A stretch of DNA of 42,283 nucleotides, taken from the NCBI GenBank assembly GCA_944386295.1, contig CALXAO010000004.1, positions 1-42,283 on the forward strand, written 5' to 3'. Every line of letters starts with the position of its first letter. Position 1 is the stretch's first letter. This document shows positions 13,228-21,790 of the stretch, piece by piece. The translations under genes and the position numbers were made by a program. Source of the DNA: an uncultured Clostridia bacterium (GTDB lineage Bacteria; Bacillota; Clostridia; Oscillospirales; UBA644). The notes under the pieces were generated by a model, which was given only the letters and a program-made list of their open reading frames with translations, was not told where the DNA came from and made no database searches.

Positions 13228-16152
13228 TTATTCATCATAGGGGAGGCCCAGCTGCTGACGTTTGTACTTGATCTCCTCATTGATGGTCTGCACATAATCC
13301 AGCAATGTTTCCCGTGGGTCAGCATAGTCATCAAGGACCTCGTTAAACGCAAAAGAATAATACCGGGTATAGTAGTAACCGCCTACCATTTCGGGATAGC
13401 CCACCAAATTATTCCACTGCTCCATCAGACTGCTGAGTTCATCGGAGGTCCAGGGCATTCTCTGAGCTGCTTCCCGATTGGCAGTATTATACCGAGCCGC
13501 AGAACCCAGAAGGCTTTCCAGTTCCCGGCCAAAATCAGCCTGAGCGTCGGTATCAGTCCACCAGCACATAAATTTCCATGCATCCGCTTTTTCCTGATCG
13601 GACACACCGCTAAGCATAACGGTAGAAGATACAGTAGTCGTTGTTACCCGATTGACGGTACCATCCTCCTGCACAGTACCCGGAACCGGAGCAAAGGACC
13701 ACAGTCCCCGGATTTCTGGAGCAGAAACCGACAGAGTGTTATAGAAAGTATAGTCGGACATCCCGATAGGCATTTCACCGAAACGGAATCGGTTCTGGAA
13801 ATTGTAGGACTTCGGACAGTTATACGTTGTATAAAAGTCAGTCACAGTAATAAAGGACTGAATGGCAGTTTCGGAATCAATATTGATCTGCTGCCCGTTG
13901 TTCTTGTACAGAGACCCACCGTTCTGATACAAAATCGTCAGAAAATCCGGGGGAGCAAAATCCATATAGCGTTTTTTCATTACCGCAATCAGGTCATAAA
14001 CCTCATCCCAGGTTTCCGGAGGATTGACACCCATATCCTCCAAAATATCGGTCCGGTAAAACATTACAGGAAAACCTTGCGTTTCCGGCAAACCGTAATG
14101 ACGGGTTTCGGTGGACGTCTTGGAGTTGTCGGTATAGACCTCCAGTGAGGAAGGAATAAAGGCCTCGGCACAGAAGCGCTCCTGAACCTCTTTAAAGTTT
14201 TCAAAATTATCCAAAGCCATCAAAGCATTCCGGGAAGCGTAGTTGATCAAAGTGGTGGAATCCAGTCCCATTACAACGTCCGGTCCTTTCCCGGCCAAAA
14301 TCGAAGGCAACAGTGCGCCTCCTGGTACCAGTTCCAGATTAACATTGATCTCATATTCCGGAATAAAGGAACGCTCAATCAGACGCTGTTTAATCTGAGC
14401 CCGATCACGGCTGGTCGTTGTCCAGACGGTAATCTCGGTTGCATAGGTTCCCTCTGCCGTGGCACCGATATTATTGGAATCGGAGAAAAAGGAGGAAACA
14501 AACATAACAATGTTGTGGGTAAAGGAAGCCCAGAATCCTTTTTCGGCTTTCGGCGCCTGATACCCCTGTTCCGCCACCAGCAAATAGTCAATTTCCAAAG
14601 GCTGCTGCCGCATGGTCAGAAGCCAAGAACCAAGATTGGTAATATGATTTTTAAAGGCATCAAAATTCTTAGGGATGGAATCGGGATCATCGGCCATATT
14701 ATATAAGGTAGAAACCACGTTGTACAGGATAGCGGTTTGCTGTCCCCGTTCCCCCAAAATTTCCAGAAGGCGGTTGTAGATACTCATAATTATATCGCCC
14801 TGAGCCTGTAGGTCGGCAATTACCTCAGGGATTTCCGTATCCAACTCATAATCCCGGTACAAATCAGGTTCGGCACCGGTTAAAGCCAGAATTCGGCGAT
14901 AGTCAGCATTCAGTTTAGTCACAACCGTGTCTACCGCATTAATAATATCGGTCAACTCACCGGTGGTCGCGGTAATGCGGATGGTGTTTTCACCCTCCTT
15001 AAATTTAAACAGAAGTTCCTGCCCGAATTCGTCGGTAGGAGTAATCATCTGCCAAGAGGTGCTGTAACCTACCCGAACCTGAGTAGCTTCTTTCACCGGT
15101 GTTTCCCCATTGACCGTAATAGAACGGGACACAAACATACCACTAGTCTGATTCTGTCGGGCCCGGAGAATAATCTTATATAGGCCGGCCTGAGCCACAT
15201 TAACTTTATATTCCACCCACTGTCCAGGCTGCTGCCAGTTGGTGCCACCCAGTACGTTGATTTTAATCAGGCTGGAAGATGCCGGCTGAGTTGCCGGAGA
15301 TGTCCGGTCATAGGTAGCATACAGCATGGCGTCGGAACGGGAAGACGGATATTCAGCCTGGATTTTTGCTACCAGGGCATCCCCATTGACTACCAGGTCG
15401 GAATTCTGTGCCAAAAACTCTGAATAGGAAATGGTATCCGCCACACCGTATAAATACAGAGAAGCAATCGCTAATGGTTCCCGGACAGAGGTGAGACGGA
15501 TAACTGTCTGTCCCTTTTCCAGATAGAACTGCAGTGCGCCACTGTAATATCCCGTGGAATCTTTAAAATAGGAATTTTCCACCCAACGGGGAGCCTCCAC
15601 TGAAGACTGACGAATTTCGTTTCCATCCATGTCCTGCACAAAGTAACCGGATTCATAGATTCCGTCTGCGTTTTTATCCGGCAGTGCACTAAAGTCCACG
15701 TCGTCGGTATAAAGCCGATCCAACGCCGCGGTCTTTGCTTCGTTGTAGGGAATTTCTCCGTTGATAGTAATGGTCCGCTCGATGGTCACGCCCTTCCCTT
15801 CTACAGGATAATAAGTCGTTCCAAGCGCATACAGCCCGGTAGCGGGTACATCAACAACAAATTCAATATAGCCGGTCTCATTTGTCATCAGGACATTTTT
15901 CTTGCCTTCGTAATCCTGAATCGAGGCACCTTCGCCGACAAACGTGCTCAAATCGATGGGCACCATAGAATCCGAAGCAGTTGCTCGGGAATAGGTCTGA
16001 AGATATTCTCCATAGGAACCTTCTTTGTAAATAGCTACAAAGGGAATGGAGGATTCGTTCTCAACGACTTTGGCGGCAAAAGTTGTAACAGCAAAAGACT
16101 GCGCCAGCATGACGGCAATCAGTAGCACCACTAAAACTTTATTTTTGCGCAC
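13228..16152 (-). CDS. Large extracellular solute-binding protein with tandem carbohydrate-binding-like domains
   Basis: A 974-residue secreted protein. The signal peptide (about 1-27) has no lipobox cysteine, unusual for a Gram-positive binding protein. Two beta-sandwich-like domains follow: residues about 60-235 (GYIEFVVDVPATGLYALGTT, later GQTVIRLTSVREPLAIASLY) and about 290-395 (GQWVEYKVNVAQAGLYKIIL, later FKEGENTIRITATTG). Both have the wording of CBM35/CBM6-like modules. A helical linker (about 400-560) leads to a family-1 binding domain from about 569 (EITVWTTTSRDRAQIKQRLI, PGGALLPSILAGKGPDVVMG, PETWDEVYDLIAVMKKR). The start is GTG with AAGGAAGGTG 8 bases upstream. It is the first gene of the operon. 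It probably captures an oligo- or polysaccharide for the permeases; the ligand is unknown. Confidence 0.85.
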   Translation of the reverse strand: MRKNKVLVVLLIAVMLAQSFAVTTFAAKVVENESSIPFVAIYKEGSYGEYLQTYSRATASDSMVPIDLSTFVGEGASIQDYEGKKNVLMTNETGYIEFVVDVPATGLYALGTTYYPVEGKGVTIERTITINGEIPYNEAKTAALDRLYTDDVDFSALPDKNADGIYESGYFVQDMDGNEIRQSSVEAPRWVENSYFKDSTGYYSGALQFYLEKGQTVIRLTSVREPLAIASLYLYGVADTISYSEFLAQNSDLVVNGDALVAKIQAEYPSSRSDAMLYATYDRTSPATQPASSSLIKINVLGGTNWQQPGQWVEYKVNVAQAGLYKIILRARQNQTSGMFVSRSITVNGETPVKEATQVRVGYSTSWQMITPTDEFGQELLFKFKEGENTIRITATTGELTDIINAVDTVVTKLNADYRRILALTGAEPDLYRDYELDTEIPEVIADLQAQGDIIMSIYNRLLEILGERGQQTAILYNVVSTLYNMADDPDSIPKNFDAFKNHITNLGSWLLTMRQQPLEIDYLLVAEQGYQAPKAEKGFWASFTHNIVMFVSSFFSDSNNIGATAEGTYATEITVWTTTSRDRAQIKQRLIERSFIPEYEINVNLELVPGGALLPSILAGKGPDVVMGLDSTTLINYASRNALMALDNFENFKEVQERFCAEAFIPSSLEVYTDNSKTSTETRHYGLPETQGFPVMFYRTDILEDMGVNPPETWDEVYDLIAVMKKRYMDFAPPDFLTILYQNGGSLYKNNGQQINIDSETAIQSFITVTDFYTTYNCPKSYNFQNRFRFGEMPIGMSDYTFYNTLSVSAPEIRGLWSFAPVPGTVQEDGTVNRVTTTTVSSTVMLSGVSDQEKADAWKFMCWWTDTDAQADFGRELESLLGSAARYNTANREAAQRMPWTSDELSSLMEQWNNLVGYPEMVGGYYYTRYYSFAFNEVLDDYADPRETLLDYVQTINEEIKYKRQQLGLPYDE

Positions 16153-16185
16153 TGCAAATACACCTTCCTTTTGGTAAAAATGCGG

Positions 16186-16210
16186 TTGACATCCGGTAAA
16201 ACCGTGTCAA
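16186..16210 (-). promoter_or_regulatory. Stem-loop in the operon leader
   Basis: TTGACA (16186-16191) pairs with TGTCAA (16205-16210) and CGGT (16194-16197) with ACCG (16201-16204), with a 2-nt bulge and an AAA loop. It lies between the operon promoter and the RBS of the first gene, so it would be part of the mRNA leader. A regulatory role is possible but unproven. Confidence 0.35.
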
Positions 16211-16293
16211 AAGACAAAAGAACCATTCTCTGGGCGGCTTCCCGGATAAGGCTCTGTCACCTGATTGCATGTACTTATTTTAAATACTTAAAT

Positions 16294-16322
16294 ATTATAA
16301 TATTTTTTTTGGCAAATGTCAA
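16294..16322 (-). promoter_or_regulatory. Perfect consensus SigA promoter of the eight-gene operon
   Basis: On the minus strand TTGACA (16322-16317), a 17-nt spacer and TATAAT (16299-16294) match the vegetative consensus exactly. The leader to the GTG at 16152 is about 135 nt. A promoter this strong usually needs a repressor or leader control; none is encoded next to it. Confidence 0.85.
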
Positions 16323-16637
16323 GAGAGCTACAGAAAAATTTATACTTATAAAATTCAAAAACTGTTTAAAACCATCTATTCCAAACAATATAATGCAATT
16401 TTAATGGAATATTTTTAGTGATATTTACCTGTCGTTTTAACCAATCTGTTATACATGCATTCCAAACATAACACTACATCATGTAATTTTATGAAAAAAA
16501 TTTCGGTCAAAATCACAAGATATAGTATTTTCTGCAAAACAGCCAAAAATCCATTTTTGTAAAAGTTGCACAAAATTTCTACTCTAAACTAAGTTTCAGA
16601 AAATATTCAAAAAAGATTTGGTTTCCCGTCACAAGCA
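16323..16637. other. AT-rich intergenic DNA, no gene seen
   Basis: Between the operon promoter and the sortase terminator there is no supportable reading frame, RNA gene or obvious repeat. It could hold upstream activator or repressor sites for the operon promoter, but no clear palindrome stands out. Confidence 0.5.
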
Positions 16638-16669
16638 AAGAAAGCAGTGCATTTTTGCACTGCTTTCTT
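16638..16669 (-). terminator. Terminator downstream of the sortase gene
   Basis: A perfect 14-bp stem (16638-16651 with 16656-16669) encloses a 4-nt loop and starts 10 bases after the sortase stop codon. The T-rich 3' arm and following TTTGCTTG favour minus-strand termination. Confidence 0.75.
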
Positions 16670-16678
16670 CAAAAAAAT

Positions 16679-17674
16679 TCAGCCAATCGACTCAGATTTC
16701 ACCAGAACCGCGTGCATAGCCACCCGATTATTGGGGTTAAGCCCCTTACAGGTAGAAAAGGTAATAATCCGACTATTTTCAGTAAAATTATAACGGGCAA
16801 AAGCCGCGATTTCATTGCGGCTTTGCAGATCATTCACAAAATCCACAAAATCCTGTCCAGAGGCAAAATTGGTCTTAATATAATAGTGTTCCACATTGGT
16901 CTCGTACCAAGAAAATATCTGCCATATGGTTCGTTCCGTAGGAGTATTGATATAAATAAAATGATTGTTCCCGTTGTTGTACCACTCTGGTTTCTCATTC
17001 AGGTACTTTAATCCGCCAAACATTTTATAACTACGGGCATGCCCGTAAAAGATAGTATTATAGTTGTTGGTGATAGTGTTCATATCGTTGCGGTAATCCG
17101 CATAGACCCAACCATTTTCATTTTCCTGCTTGCTAAAAGAATGATTTAGATAAAAGCTATTATTGTCAGTCTGCACCACAGCAATATCAAAAGGAAGTCC
17201 AGTCACGCTAGCAGTAGAGGGCATATATAACCATGCTTTGGTGTCTCCGTTAGAGTTTTGCAACCTATTCCAGTCCGGCTGTTTCAAATAAGGCAGCGCA
17301 CTTACATCCACCTCATCAATCCCCACAATTGTAAAGGTATGCTCAGTCCGATCTTCCGTATTAACCCCGGTCTGATCCTCCTCGCCGATAGTTCCGGCAT
17401 TGGGGTCATTCGGATCAATATAAACGCCCTCTAGGCGAGAGCCAGACCCAAAAGCACTCTCAATCACATGATCCAACTCACCGCTGATCTGACCTGATTG
17501 CAACAGATCCCGGACAATATAGGTCATAGATCCCACAAACACCAGCCCGCAAAGGATCAAAACAGTAATCATAGGTGCGGAAAATCTTTTCTTTTTTCTC
17601 CGACGTACTGTCCGAGGTCCGGTGACAGCTTCCGGTGTATTCTTTTCAGGATTGGTACGGTTTTCTTGTTCCAT
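16679..17674 (-). CDS. Class B sortase
   Basis: A 331-residue membrane-anchored transpeptidase that would cut a sorting signal on secreted proteins and attach them to cell-wall peptide or pilin. A basic cytoplasmic N-terminus (RRRKKKRFS) is followed by one membrane helix (about 34-54). The catalytic fold carries His near 210 in NTIFYGHAR, Cys near 308 in IITFSTCKG and Arg near 317 in NNRVAMHAVL, all present in the right order. The length fits class B sortases, with an N-terminal extension of about 90 acidic residues before the catalytic domain. No protein in this window has an obvious C-terminal sorting signal, so its substrate is elsewhere. AAAAGGGGG precedes the ATG. It follows the transketolase genes by 47 bases with no terminator between, so they may be co-transcribed. 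Confidence 0.88.
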   Translation of the reverse strand: MEQENRTNPEKNTPEAVTGPRTVRRRKKKRFSAPMITVLILCGLVFVGSMTYIVRDLLQSGQISGELDHVIESAFGSGSRLEGVYIDPNDPNAGTIGEEDQTGVNTEDRTEHTFTIVGIDEVDVSALPYLKQPDWNRLQNSNGDTKAWLYMPSTASVTGLPFDIAVVQTDNNSFYLNHSFSKQENENGWVYADYRNDMNTITNNYNTIFYGHARSYKMFGGLKYLNEKPEWYNNGNNHFIYINTPTERTIWQIFSWYETNVEHYYIKTNFASGQDFVDFVNDLQSRNEIAAFARYNFTENSRIITFSTCKGLNPNNRVAMHAVLVKSESIG

Positions 17675-17721
17675 TACAGAGATCCCCCTTTTGGAAATAC
17701 TGCGTCACACAGCATACAATT

Positions 17722-18696
17722 TTAAGAAAGCATGGACAGTTTTTCAGGGCAAACAGCCTTCAGAATCCGCTGGGCAACGGCTCCGGCCTCAAAACCATAA
17801 GCCTTCAGCAACTCTGCTGGCGTCCCGGACTTCCCAAACTGATCTTCCACCCCGATCCGCAGCACCCGAGGACCGGAAGAAGAAGGAAGAGCCATGCCGG
17901 CTACAGTTTCACACACTGCAGAACCAAAGCCACCGTAAATATTATGGTCTTCAATTGTCACAATGCAACCAGTTTCCTCCGCAGCTAACCGAATGGCGAC
18001 CTCGTCCAAAGGTTTCACCGAGGGCATGTCTACAATCCGGCATTTCAAACCGATACCGAGCAACAGAGCGCGGATTTCAGCGGCCAGCGTATGGAAAGGA
18101 CCAGTAAACATCAGCGTAATAAAATCCCCTTCCGCCAAGCGGTAACTCTGTCCTAATGTATAGGTCAGAGAACCTTCTTGGTAAACTACAGGAACCGGCG
18201 GACGGCTGGCCCGGATATACATAGGCCCATCGTACTGGGCGGCAAACCGGAGAACCGCTTTCATCTGGGTAGCATCGGATGGTGAAAGAACTATCATGCC
18301 TGGAATGGCCCGCATCAGCGCCAAATCCTCCAAACACTGGTGGGTCGCACCATCTTCCCCCACCGTCAAACCGGCGTGGGTTCCTATCACTTTTACATTT
18401 AAATGAGGATAGGCGATGCTGTTACGCACCTGTTCATATGCCCGGCCAGCGGCAAACATGGCAAAGGAGGAAGCAAACACCAGCTTTCCACAGGAAGCCA
18501 TACCGGCAGCCACACCCATCATATTTCCCTCAGCAATACCGCAATCGATAAATCGGTCAGGATATGCATTTTTAAAAGTAATTGTTTTTGTCGCTTTGGC
18601 CAAGTCGGCGTCCAGCACATAAAGATTCTCATAGGAAGCTCCCAGCTCCGCCAGTCCTTCTCCGTAAGCGTCCCGGATAGCCTTCATTTCAGACAT
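17722..18696 (-). CDS. Transketolase, C-terminal subunit
   Basis: A 324-residue half-transketolase carrying the pyrimidine-binding and C-terminal domains. Visible hallmarks are the catalytic glutamate region GIAEGNMMGVAAGMASCGKL, the segment LTVGEDGATHQCLEDLALMR, and a C-terminal domain with TIEDHNIYGGFGSAVCE. With the N-terminal subunit upstream it would transfer two-carbon ketol units between sugar phosphates in the non-oxidative pentose phosphate pathway, using thiamine diphosphate and Mg. Its start overlaps the end of the upstream subunit by 8 bases, so the two halves are translationally coupled. Split transketolases are common in Clostridia. A DXS-like role is less likely given the length and partner. 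Confidence 0.92.
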   Translation of the reverse strand: MSEMKAIRDAYGEGLAELGASYENLYVLDADLAKATKTITFKNAYPDRFIDCGIAEGNMMGVAAGMASCGKLVFASSFAMFAAGRAYEQVRNSIAYPHLNVKVIGTHAGLTVGEDGATHQCLEDLALMRAIPGMIVLSPSDATQMKAVLRFAAQYDGPMYIRASRPPVPVVYQEGSLTYTLGQSYRLAEGDFITLMFTGPFHTLAAEIRALLLGIGLKCRIVDMPSVKPLDEVAIRLAAEETGCIVTIEDHNIYGGFGSAVCETVAGMALPSSSGPRVLRIGVEDQFGKSGTPAELLKAYGFEAGAVAQRILKAVCPEKLSMLS

Positions 18697-19498
18697 TGGC
18701 TTCGACCTCCTTCATTCCCTGCTCGTATTGCTCCGCGTTGGGCGCGGCTCCATGCCAGCTTACCTGATTTTCCATATAGGAAACACCTCGGCCCTTTATA
18801 GTATGAGCCACAATAACTGTCGGCTGCCCCTTGGTTTGCCTTGCTTCGGCAAGAGCAGAACGGATCTGGTCCAGGTCATGGCCATCAATTTCGATAACAT
18901 GCAAACCAAAGGCTTTCATTTTTTCACCAATAGGTACAGGAGAAAGAACCTCGGCTACCGGTCCGTCAACCTGAAGACCGTTAAAATCAACAAACACACA
19001 AAGATTATCCAGCCGATAATGGGCAGCCAGCATCATGGCCTCCCACACCTGCCCTTCTTCCAATTCCCCGTCTCCCAGAACCGAATATACCCGGTAGGAA
19101 TCCCCCGATTTCTTGCCAGCCAATGCCATTCCGCAAGCAGCAGAAATCCCCTGTCCCAAAGAACCGGTGCTCATATCCACGCCGGGAGTACATTTCATGC
19201 TGGGATGGCCTTCTAAACCGCTGTCTAGCTTCCGCAGGCAGTTCATGTTTTCCTTAGGAAAGTATCCTTTCAAGGCCAGGGCAGCGTACAACGCCGGAGC
19301 CGCATGTCCCTTGGACAAAACAAATCGATCCCGGTCAACAGCTTTGGGGGAGGAAGGAAAAACACGCATCTCCTCATTGTAAAGCACAGCCAGCAGATCC
19401 GTGCAGGAAAGAGAACCGCCGGGATGGCCACTTTTGGCATGGAACAGAGAAGACAAAATTAATTTGCGCATTTCGTTTGCAAATTCTTTTGTATTCAA
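18689..19498 (-). CDS. Transketolase, N-terminal subunit (TTG start)
   Basis: A 269-residue protein holding the thiamine diphosphate-binding half of transketolase. Key features are SGHPGGSLSCTDLLAVLY and HAAPALYAALALKGYF near the N-terminus, and the cofactor motif GDGELEEGQVWEAMMLAAHY ending in FVDFNGLQVDG. I chose the TTG at 19498 because GAGGTG lies 7 bases before it. Another in-frame TTG at 19504 is only one base from that RBS, which is too close, and there is no ATG nearby. It is the first gene of the transketolase unit and overlaps the next gene. The enzyme acts in the cytoplasm in pentose phosphate interconversion. Confidence 0.92.
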   Translation of the reverse strand: MNTKEFANEMRKLILSSLFHAKSGHPGGSLSCTDLLAVLYNEEMRVFPSSPKAVDRDRFVLSKGHAAPALYAALALKGYFPKENMNCLRKLDSGLEGHPSMKCTPGVDMSTGSLGQGISAACGMALAGKKSGDSYRVYSVLGDGELEEGQVWEAMMLAAHYRLDNLCVFVDFNGLQVDGPVAEVLSPVPIGEKMKAFGLHVIEIDGHDLDQIRSALAEARQTKGQPTVIVAHTIKGRGVSYMENQVSWHGAAPNAEQYEQGMKEVEANV

Positions 19499-19530
19499 GA
19501 ACAATCACCTCAACATCTTATTTTATTTTT

Positions 19531-19559
19531 ATTATAGCATATTTTCCGGACAAAAACAA
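19531..19559 (-). promoter_or_regulatory. Promoter of the transketolase genes
   Basis: On the minus strand TTGTTT (19559-19554), a 17-nt spacer and TATAAT (19536-19531), with TG one base before the -10 (extended -10). It stands 32 bases before the TTG start. Confidence 0.7.
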
Positions 19560-19616
19560 GGGAGAACAAAAAATAATAAAATTTCGTTGCTTTTTTTTCA
19601 ATTTTCAGCCAGTATC

Positions 19617-19645
19617 TTGATTTTTTTTCCGATTTATGATATGAT
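19617..19645 (+). promoter_or_regulatory. Promoter of the carboxypeptidase gene
   Basis: TTGATT (19617-19622), a 17-nt spacer and TATGAT (19640-19645). Transcription would begin near 19652, leaving a leader of only about 18 bases before the ATG at 19670. It is divergent from the transketolase promoter. Confidence 0.7.
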
Positions 19646-19669
19646 AAAGAAATGAAAGGAGCCTTGCCT

Positions 19670-20698
19670 ATGCCACAACGAACAAAATCATCATTTTCTA
19701 AGTTTCATCCTCTGCTGTTTCCGATTGCGGGACTGCTGCTCTGCAGCGGGATTTTTTTGCTGGCCCCCAGAGCCAAGCCTCCGGCGGAACCGGTTATATC
19801 CGTGCCGTCTATCGACACCGAATACAATACTTCCGTAGGCACTGAAACCGACCATTCCACAGAAGAACCAGAAGCATCGGTTTCCATTACGGTAGAAACT
19901 GCGGGAAGCCAAGTTCTCGTCCTAGATTTGAACACCGGCTGCATTTTGTTTGCCAAGAACGAAAACGCCCAAATTTACCCAGCCAGTTTGACAAAGCTAC
20001 TTACTGCATTGACCGCTCTGAAATATGCGCCGAAAGATATGGTGTTCACCGTGGGCGGTGAAATCTCCCTTATTGGACCGGAATCTTCTATTTCCGGTCT
20101 GCGCAGAGGAGATGAATTGACATTTACCCAGCTTTTGGACGCCATGCTTTTGCCCTCAGGCAATGATGCAGCTTACACCATGGCCGCCGGGGTAGGACGG
20201 CACATTGCAAATAACCCTATGCTTTCCGCTGCCGCAGCAGTAGAACTGTTTGTAGAAAAAATGAACGAAACCGCTCAAAGCCTGGGAGCCCTGTCCTCAG
20301 TTTTTACCTGTCCTGATGGCTATCCAGACCCGGAGCATGTGTCTACGGCAGCAGATCTAGCTCGCATCGCTGCTGCAGCCTCCAAAAACGAAACCATCCG
20401 GGCCAGCACCCGAAAAAAAGAAGTCCATTACACCATTAACGGCCGTCCAGTAGTATTTAAGAACACCGATCAGCTTCTAGACCCCACCTCGGAGTATTAT
20501 TATCCCGGAGTGTTTGGATTAAAAACCGGCTATACAGCCCGTGCGGGAAACTGCATGGCAGCTGCAGCAGAACAGAATGGAAAGGCCGTATTGGTTATTA
20601 CTCTGGGATCAGAAACCTCGGAAGAGCGGTGGGAAGATTGCATTACATGCTTTAACACTGCGTTCGCAGCCTTAAACAACAAAAGGAGTATTTCATGA
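19670..20698 (+). CDS. D-alanyl-D-alanine carboxypeptidase (peptidase S11)
   Basis: A 342-residue penicillin-binding-protein-like serine peptidase that trims the terminal D-alanine from peptidoglycan stem peptides outside the membrane. A membrane-spanning signal segment covers about 14-32. A low-complexity T/S/E spacer (40-75) follows, then the catalytic domain with SLTK at 106-109 (serine and lysine), SGN near 163 and KTG near 286 in LKTGYT. It lacks the C-terminal beta domain and amphipathic anchor of PBP5, so anchoring must be N-terminal. I start it at 19670: AAAGGAG lies 8 bases before that ATG, while the in-frame ATG at 19652 sits at the predicted transcription start. Its stop overlaps the next gene by 4 bases. 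Confidence 0.92.
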   Translation: MPQRTKSSFSKFHPLLFPIAGLLLCSGIFLLAPRAKPPAEPVISVPSIDTEYNTSVGTETDHSTEEPEASVSITVETAGSQVLVLDLNTGCILFAKNENAQIYPASLTKLLTALTALKYAPKDMVFTVGGEISLIGPESSISGLRRGDELTFTQLLDAMLLPSGNDAAYTMAAGVGRHIANNPMLSAAAAVELFVEKMNETAQSLGALSSVFTCPDGYPDPEHVSTAADLARIAAAASKNETIRASTRKKEVHYTINGRPVVFKNTDQLLDPTSEYYYPGVFGLKTGYTARAGNCMAAAAEQNGKAVLVITLGSETSEERWEDCITCFNTAFAALNNKRSIS

Positions 20699-21504
20699 AC
20701 TATTGCATTGATCACGATTATCATCTGCACTCCCGACTGTCCTCTTGCTCCAACGACCCGGCACAAACTGTGGGGGCCCTGCTGCGCTACGGACATCAAA
20801 ACGGCCTGGAACGATTGGTGCTGACCGACCATTTTTGGGACGAAACCATACCAGGCGCGTCCCCCTGGTATAAAAAACAGAATTTTTCCCATATTCGACA
20901 GGTGCTGCCCTTGCCTCAAGACAACAAAACAGCCTTATATTTTGGCTGTGAGGGAGATATGGACAAAAATGGCGTTATCGGTATTTCTCCTCAAAGGGCG
21001 GACACATTTGACTTCATTGTCCTGCCAACCACACATTTACACATGACCGGGTTTACTATTGATCCCGATGGCACTGGCACTCAACAACGGGCAAAGCTTT
21101 GGATTCAACGGCTGGAATGGCTGCTGGACAGCAGTCTGCCCTTGCGTAAAGTAGGGTTAGCCCATTTAACCTGTCCGCTTATTGATAAATCCACCCATGA
21201 CGGTGCTCTGCGGGTATTAGACGCGATCGAAGATCCCCGATTGGGAGACCTGTTTACCCGGGCAGCGGCCGCAGGTATAGGGATTGAGCTCAATGACAAT
21301 CCTGACCGATACGATGATGCAGATCTACCCCGTCTCTACCGTCCCTACCGGATCGCAAAAGAATGCGGATGCAGGTTCTATCTGGGCAGTGACGCCCATC
21401 ATCCTAAAGAGTTAGAAGGAGCCATGCACCGGTTTAAGATTATGATAGAAGCCCTGGAACTGACTGAAAATGACAAATATCACTTCCCCCATGAAAAAAA
21501 GTAA
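20695..21504 (+). CDS. PHP-domain metal-dependent phosphoesterase
   Basis: A 269-residue protein of the polymerase-and-histidinol-phosphatase (PHP) family. Metal-ligand motifs are visible: HLH at 10-12 in DYHLHSRLSSCS, TDHFWDE near 45, the segment FGCEGDMD near 85, HLHMTG near 114, and SDAHHPKELEG near 237 for the last Asp-His pair. Relatives include histidinol phosphatase and other phosphoesterases; no his genes are nearby, so the substrate is uncertain. Its ATG overlaps the stop of the carboxypeptidase gene (ATGA), so both are made from one transcript. The TAA stop at 21502-21504 is inside a long terminator stem. Confidence 0.85.
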   Translation: MNYCIDHDYHLHSRLSSCSNDPAQTVGALLRYGHQNGLERLVLTDHFWDETIPGASPWYKKQNFSHIRQVLPLPQDNKTALYFGCEGDMDKNGVIGISPQRADTFDFIVLPTTHLHMTGFTIDPDGTGTQQRAKLWIQRLEWLLDSSLPLRKVGLAHLTCPLIDKSTHDGALRVLDAIEDPRLGDLFTRAAAAGIGIELNDNPDRYDDADLPRLYRPYRIAKECGCRFYLGSDAHHPKELEGAMHRFKIMIEALELTENDKYHFPHEKK

Positions 21505-21548
21505 ACGAAAAGGCGAAAGGAAATCCCTTTCGCCTTTTCGTTTACTTT
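21498..21548 (+). terminator. Very long terminator hairpin overlapping the stop codon
   Basis: A perfect 23-bp stem (21498-21520 with 21526-21548) and a 5-nt loop. The 3' arm is T-rich. The stop codon of the PHP gene lies inside the 5' arm. It probably acts in both directions, separating this unit from the convergent hexosaminidase gene. Confidence 0.8.
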
Positions 21549-21790
21549 ACCATTACAACCATACCGCCTGCATTCCCAGCAAAGCATAAGAATCCTTTGC
21601 ATTATCAATCACTGATTCTGCTATATTCCCTGTCCCACCACTGAAACCGGCAAAACGAAGAACCCTACACTATGACCCGTTTTTTTATAAAACAAAACCT
21701 CTCTCAAGCCTTTTTTCCGTTAATGCAAGAAAGATATCGCCATGGATTCACATAAAAAATTGCAGACAATACAAAGCAAACAACAAACAA

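Noticed and set aside
13165..14148. 327-codon plus-strand frame inside the binding-protein gene
   Set aside because: It lies antisense to a well-supported gene, has no recognisable domain and no suitable RBS; it is a shadow of the minus-strand coding sequence.
21553..21670. Minus-strand open frame of about 38 codons ending LLGMQAVWL
   Set aside because: No start codon with an RBS and no recognised family; it may be a remnant, but the support is too thin to annotate.
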